Below are positions 63,112-64,000 of a DNA stretch of 64,000 nucleotides, piece after piece. Under the pieces are notes generated by a model. That model did no database searches and was not told the DNA's origin. It was given only the letters and a program-made list of their open reading frames with translations. Source of the stretch: Streptomyces griseomycini (GTDB lineage Bacteria; Actinomycetota; Actinomycetes; Streptomycetales; Streptomycetaceae); assembly GCF_014203535.1 (NCBI RefSeq), contig NZ_JACHJI010000010.1:62001-126000 (forward strand), in the 5' to 3' direction. Each line of letters begins with the position of its first letter. Within the stretch, counting starts at the first letter, position 1. Position numbers and translations under genes: made by a program.

Positions 63112-63125
63112 TGAGAGCGCTCTCA
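63112..63125. promoter_or_regulatory. LacI-type palindrome upstream of the S1 protease
   Basis: TGAGAGCGCTCTCA is a perfect 14-base palindrome, 52 bases before ATG 63177. It has the AGCGCT core of actinobacterial LacI-family operators such as that of CebR/CelR (TGGGAGCGCTCCCA). Confidence 0.65.
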
Positions 63126-63176
63126 CACTGCGGTTGTTCCACCCCCACCTTGCTGGAACGACGAAGGACACCTTCC

Positions 63177-64000
63177 ATGAGACGCACCAGACTCGTCCGT
63201 GCCGACGTGGCCGCCCTGCTCATGATCGGCAGTTGGGCCGCGGCCGGCTCCCTGCCCGCCTCGGCGAACGACGCCCCCGGCTCACCCCCCTCCGCCCCGT
63301 CCGCCGACTCCGCGCCCGCCTCCGCCGGTCTGCTGCAGGCGATGCAGCGGGACTTCGGCCTGTCCCGCGCCGAGGCCGAGGCCCGGCTGGCCGCCGAACG
63401 CGCGGCCGCCGAACTCGCCCCCGAGGCGCGCAGGACCGCCGGATCCGCCTACGGCGGCGCCTGGTTCGACGCCGGGAGCGGGAAGCTGACCGTCGCCGTC
63501 ACCCCGGACGCCGACACCTCGACGGTCCGGACCCTGCGGGACTCCGGCGCACGGGTCCGCACCGTCGAGCACAGCGCACGCCGGCTCGACGCGGCCAAGT
63601 CCCGCATCGACCGCCTCGACGCGCCCGCGGGCGTCAGCAGCTGGTCGGTGGATCCGGCCGCCAACGCGGTCGTCGTGAACGTCGTCGGCGGCGAGCGGAC
63701 CGACAACGATGTCCGCCGGTTCGTCGACCGGGCCCGCGTGGCCGGCCCGGTCACGGTGCGGACCGTGCCGGCCGCGGCCCGCACCTTCGCGGCGGGCACG
63801 GTGGGCGGCGACCCCTACTACACCGGCAACGTCCGCTGCTCCATAGGCTTCTCGGTCCACGGAGGCTTCGTCACCGCCGGGCACTGCGGCAACGCCGGCG
63901 CCGGGGTCCGGGGCTGGGACGGTTCGCACATCGGCACCTTCCAGGGCTCCTCGTTCCCGGGCAACGACTACGCGTGGGTCAACGTGGGCAGCGGCTGGTG
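63177..64000 (+). CDS. Secreted S1 family (streptogrisin-type) serine protease, 3' end outside the window
   Basis: The first 274 codons are present. Signal peptide MRRTRLVRADVAALLMIGSWAAAGSLPASA is followed by an alpha-lytic-protease-type prodomain (LLQAMQRDFGLSRAEAEARLAAE, SAYGGAWFDAGSGKLTVAVT). The mature domain starts near VGGDPYYTGNVRCSIGFSV, with the catalytic His in GGFVTAGHCG and the catalytic Asp in NDYAWVNVG. The Ser lies beyond the window. Such enzymes fold with help of the prodomain, are secreted and digest external protein. A LacI-type palindrome upstream suggests sugar- or growth-linked control. Confidence 0.93.
   Translation, partial: MRRTRLVRADVAALLMIGSWAAAGSLPASANDAPGSPPSAPSADSAPASAGLLQAMQRDFGLSRAEAEARLAAERAAAELAPEARRTAGSAYGGAWFDAGSGKLTVAVTPDADTSTVRTLRDSGARVRTVEHSARRLDAAKSRIDRLDAPAGVSSWSVDPAANAVVVNVVGGERTDNDVRRFVDRARVAGPVTVRTVPAAARTFAAGTVGGDPYYTGNVRCSIGFSVHGGFVTAGHCGNAGAGVRGWDGSHIGTFQGSSFPGNDYAWVNVGSGW

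Overview
The window is very G+C-rich, uses GTG starts often and has strong G/C third-position bias. It carries a streptogrisin-type protease, a secreted prokaryotic phospholipase A2, several SpoIIE-type phosphatases and LacI-controlled sugar islands. All of this points to a Streptomyces chromosome (or a very close relative), in a catabolic, accessory-rich arm-like region. I saw no rRNA, tRNA or CRISPR.

Layout: 0-11 kb holds a CapA-like tail, a self-cleaving P1 peptidase, a frameshifted DUF2804 gene, a von Willebrand lipoprotein, a long-chain acyl-CoA ligase behind an operator-bearing promoter, a DUF2795 protein, an SGNH hydrolase, TetR and IclR regulators, and a membrane SpoIIE phosphatase. 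11.2-18.3 kb is a divergent sugar island: GH1 beta-glucosidase, two permeases and a binding protein on one strand and a YicI-type GH31 alpha-xylosidase on the other, which fits use of xyloglucan oligosaccharides. 18.3-20.3 kb holds a PPK2 polyphosphate kinase and an SDR enzyme. 20.7-30.4 kb is a beta-1,6-galactan (arabinogalactan side-chain) island: LacI repressor, twin operators, two permeases, binding protein, GH42 beta-galactosidase, secreted GH30 galactanase with a ricin-type domain, and a sugar O-acetyltransferase. 30.4-34.4 kb is a three-gene operon of an unrecognised protein, a MoxR ATPase and a DUF2201 metallopeptidase/vWA protein.

34.7-45.6 kb holds phospholipase A2, an iron-siderophore importer under an iron box, an SPL-family radical SAM protein, a large KatE catalase, an AhpD-like protein and MsrA (iron and oxidative stress). 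43.3-47.6 kb is a graveyard with three decayed genes: a secreted beta-helix protein, an IS5-like transposase and a LysR regulator. 48.3-53.7 kb is an operon joining a YbdK-type carboxylate-amine ligase, a possible 56-residue ORF, an AsnB-type amidotransferase resembling the N-acetylglutaminylglutamine amide family, and an S9 peptidase. 53.9-56.3 kb is an rsbQ-rsbP-rsbV module with overlapping stop and start codons. The right end holds a dehydrogenase divergent from a TetR gene with paired operators, htpG, a small membrane protein, a PAS-GAF-SpoIIE phosphatase, and the start of an S1 protease preceded by a LacI-type palindrome.

Recurring themes are sugar scavenging under LacI-type palindromes, partner-switching stress signalling (three SpoIIE phosphatases, one STAS protein, one HATPase protein) and redox or iron defence. 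Family assignments come from reading the proteins, not from database searches.
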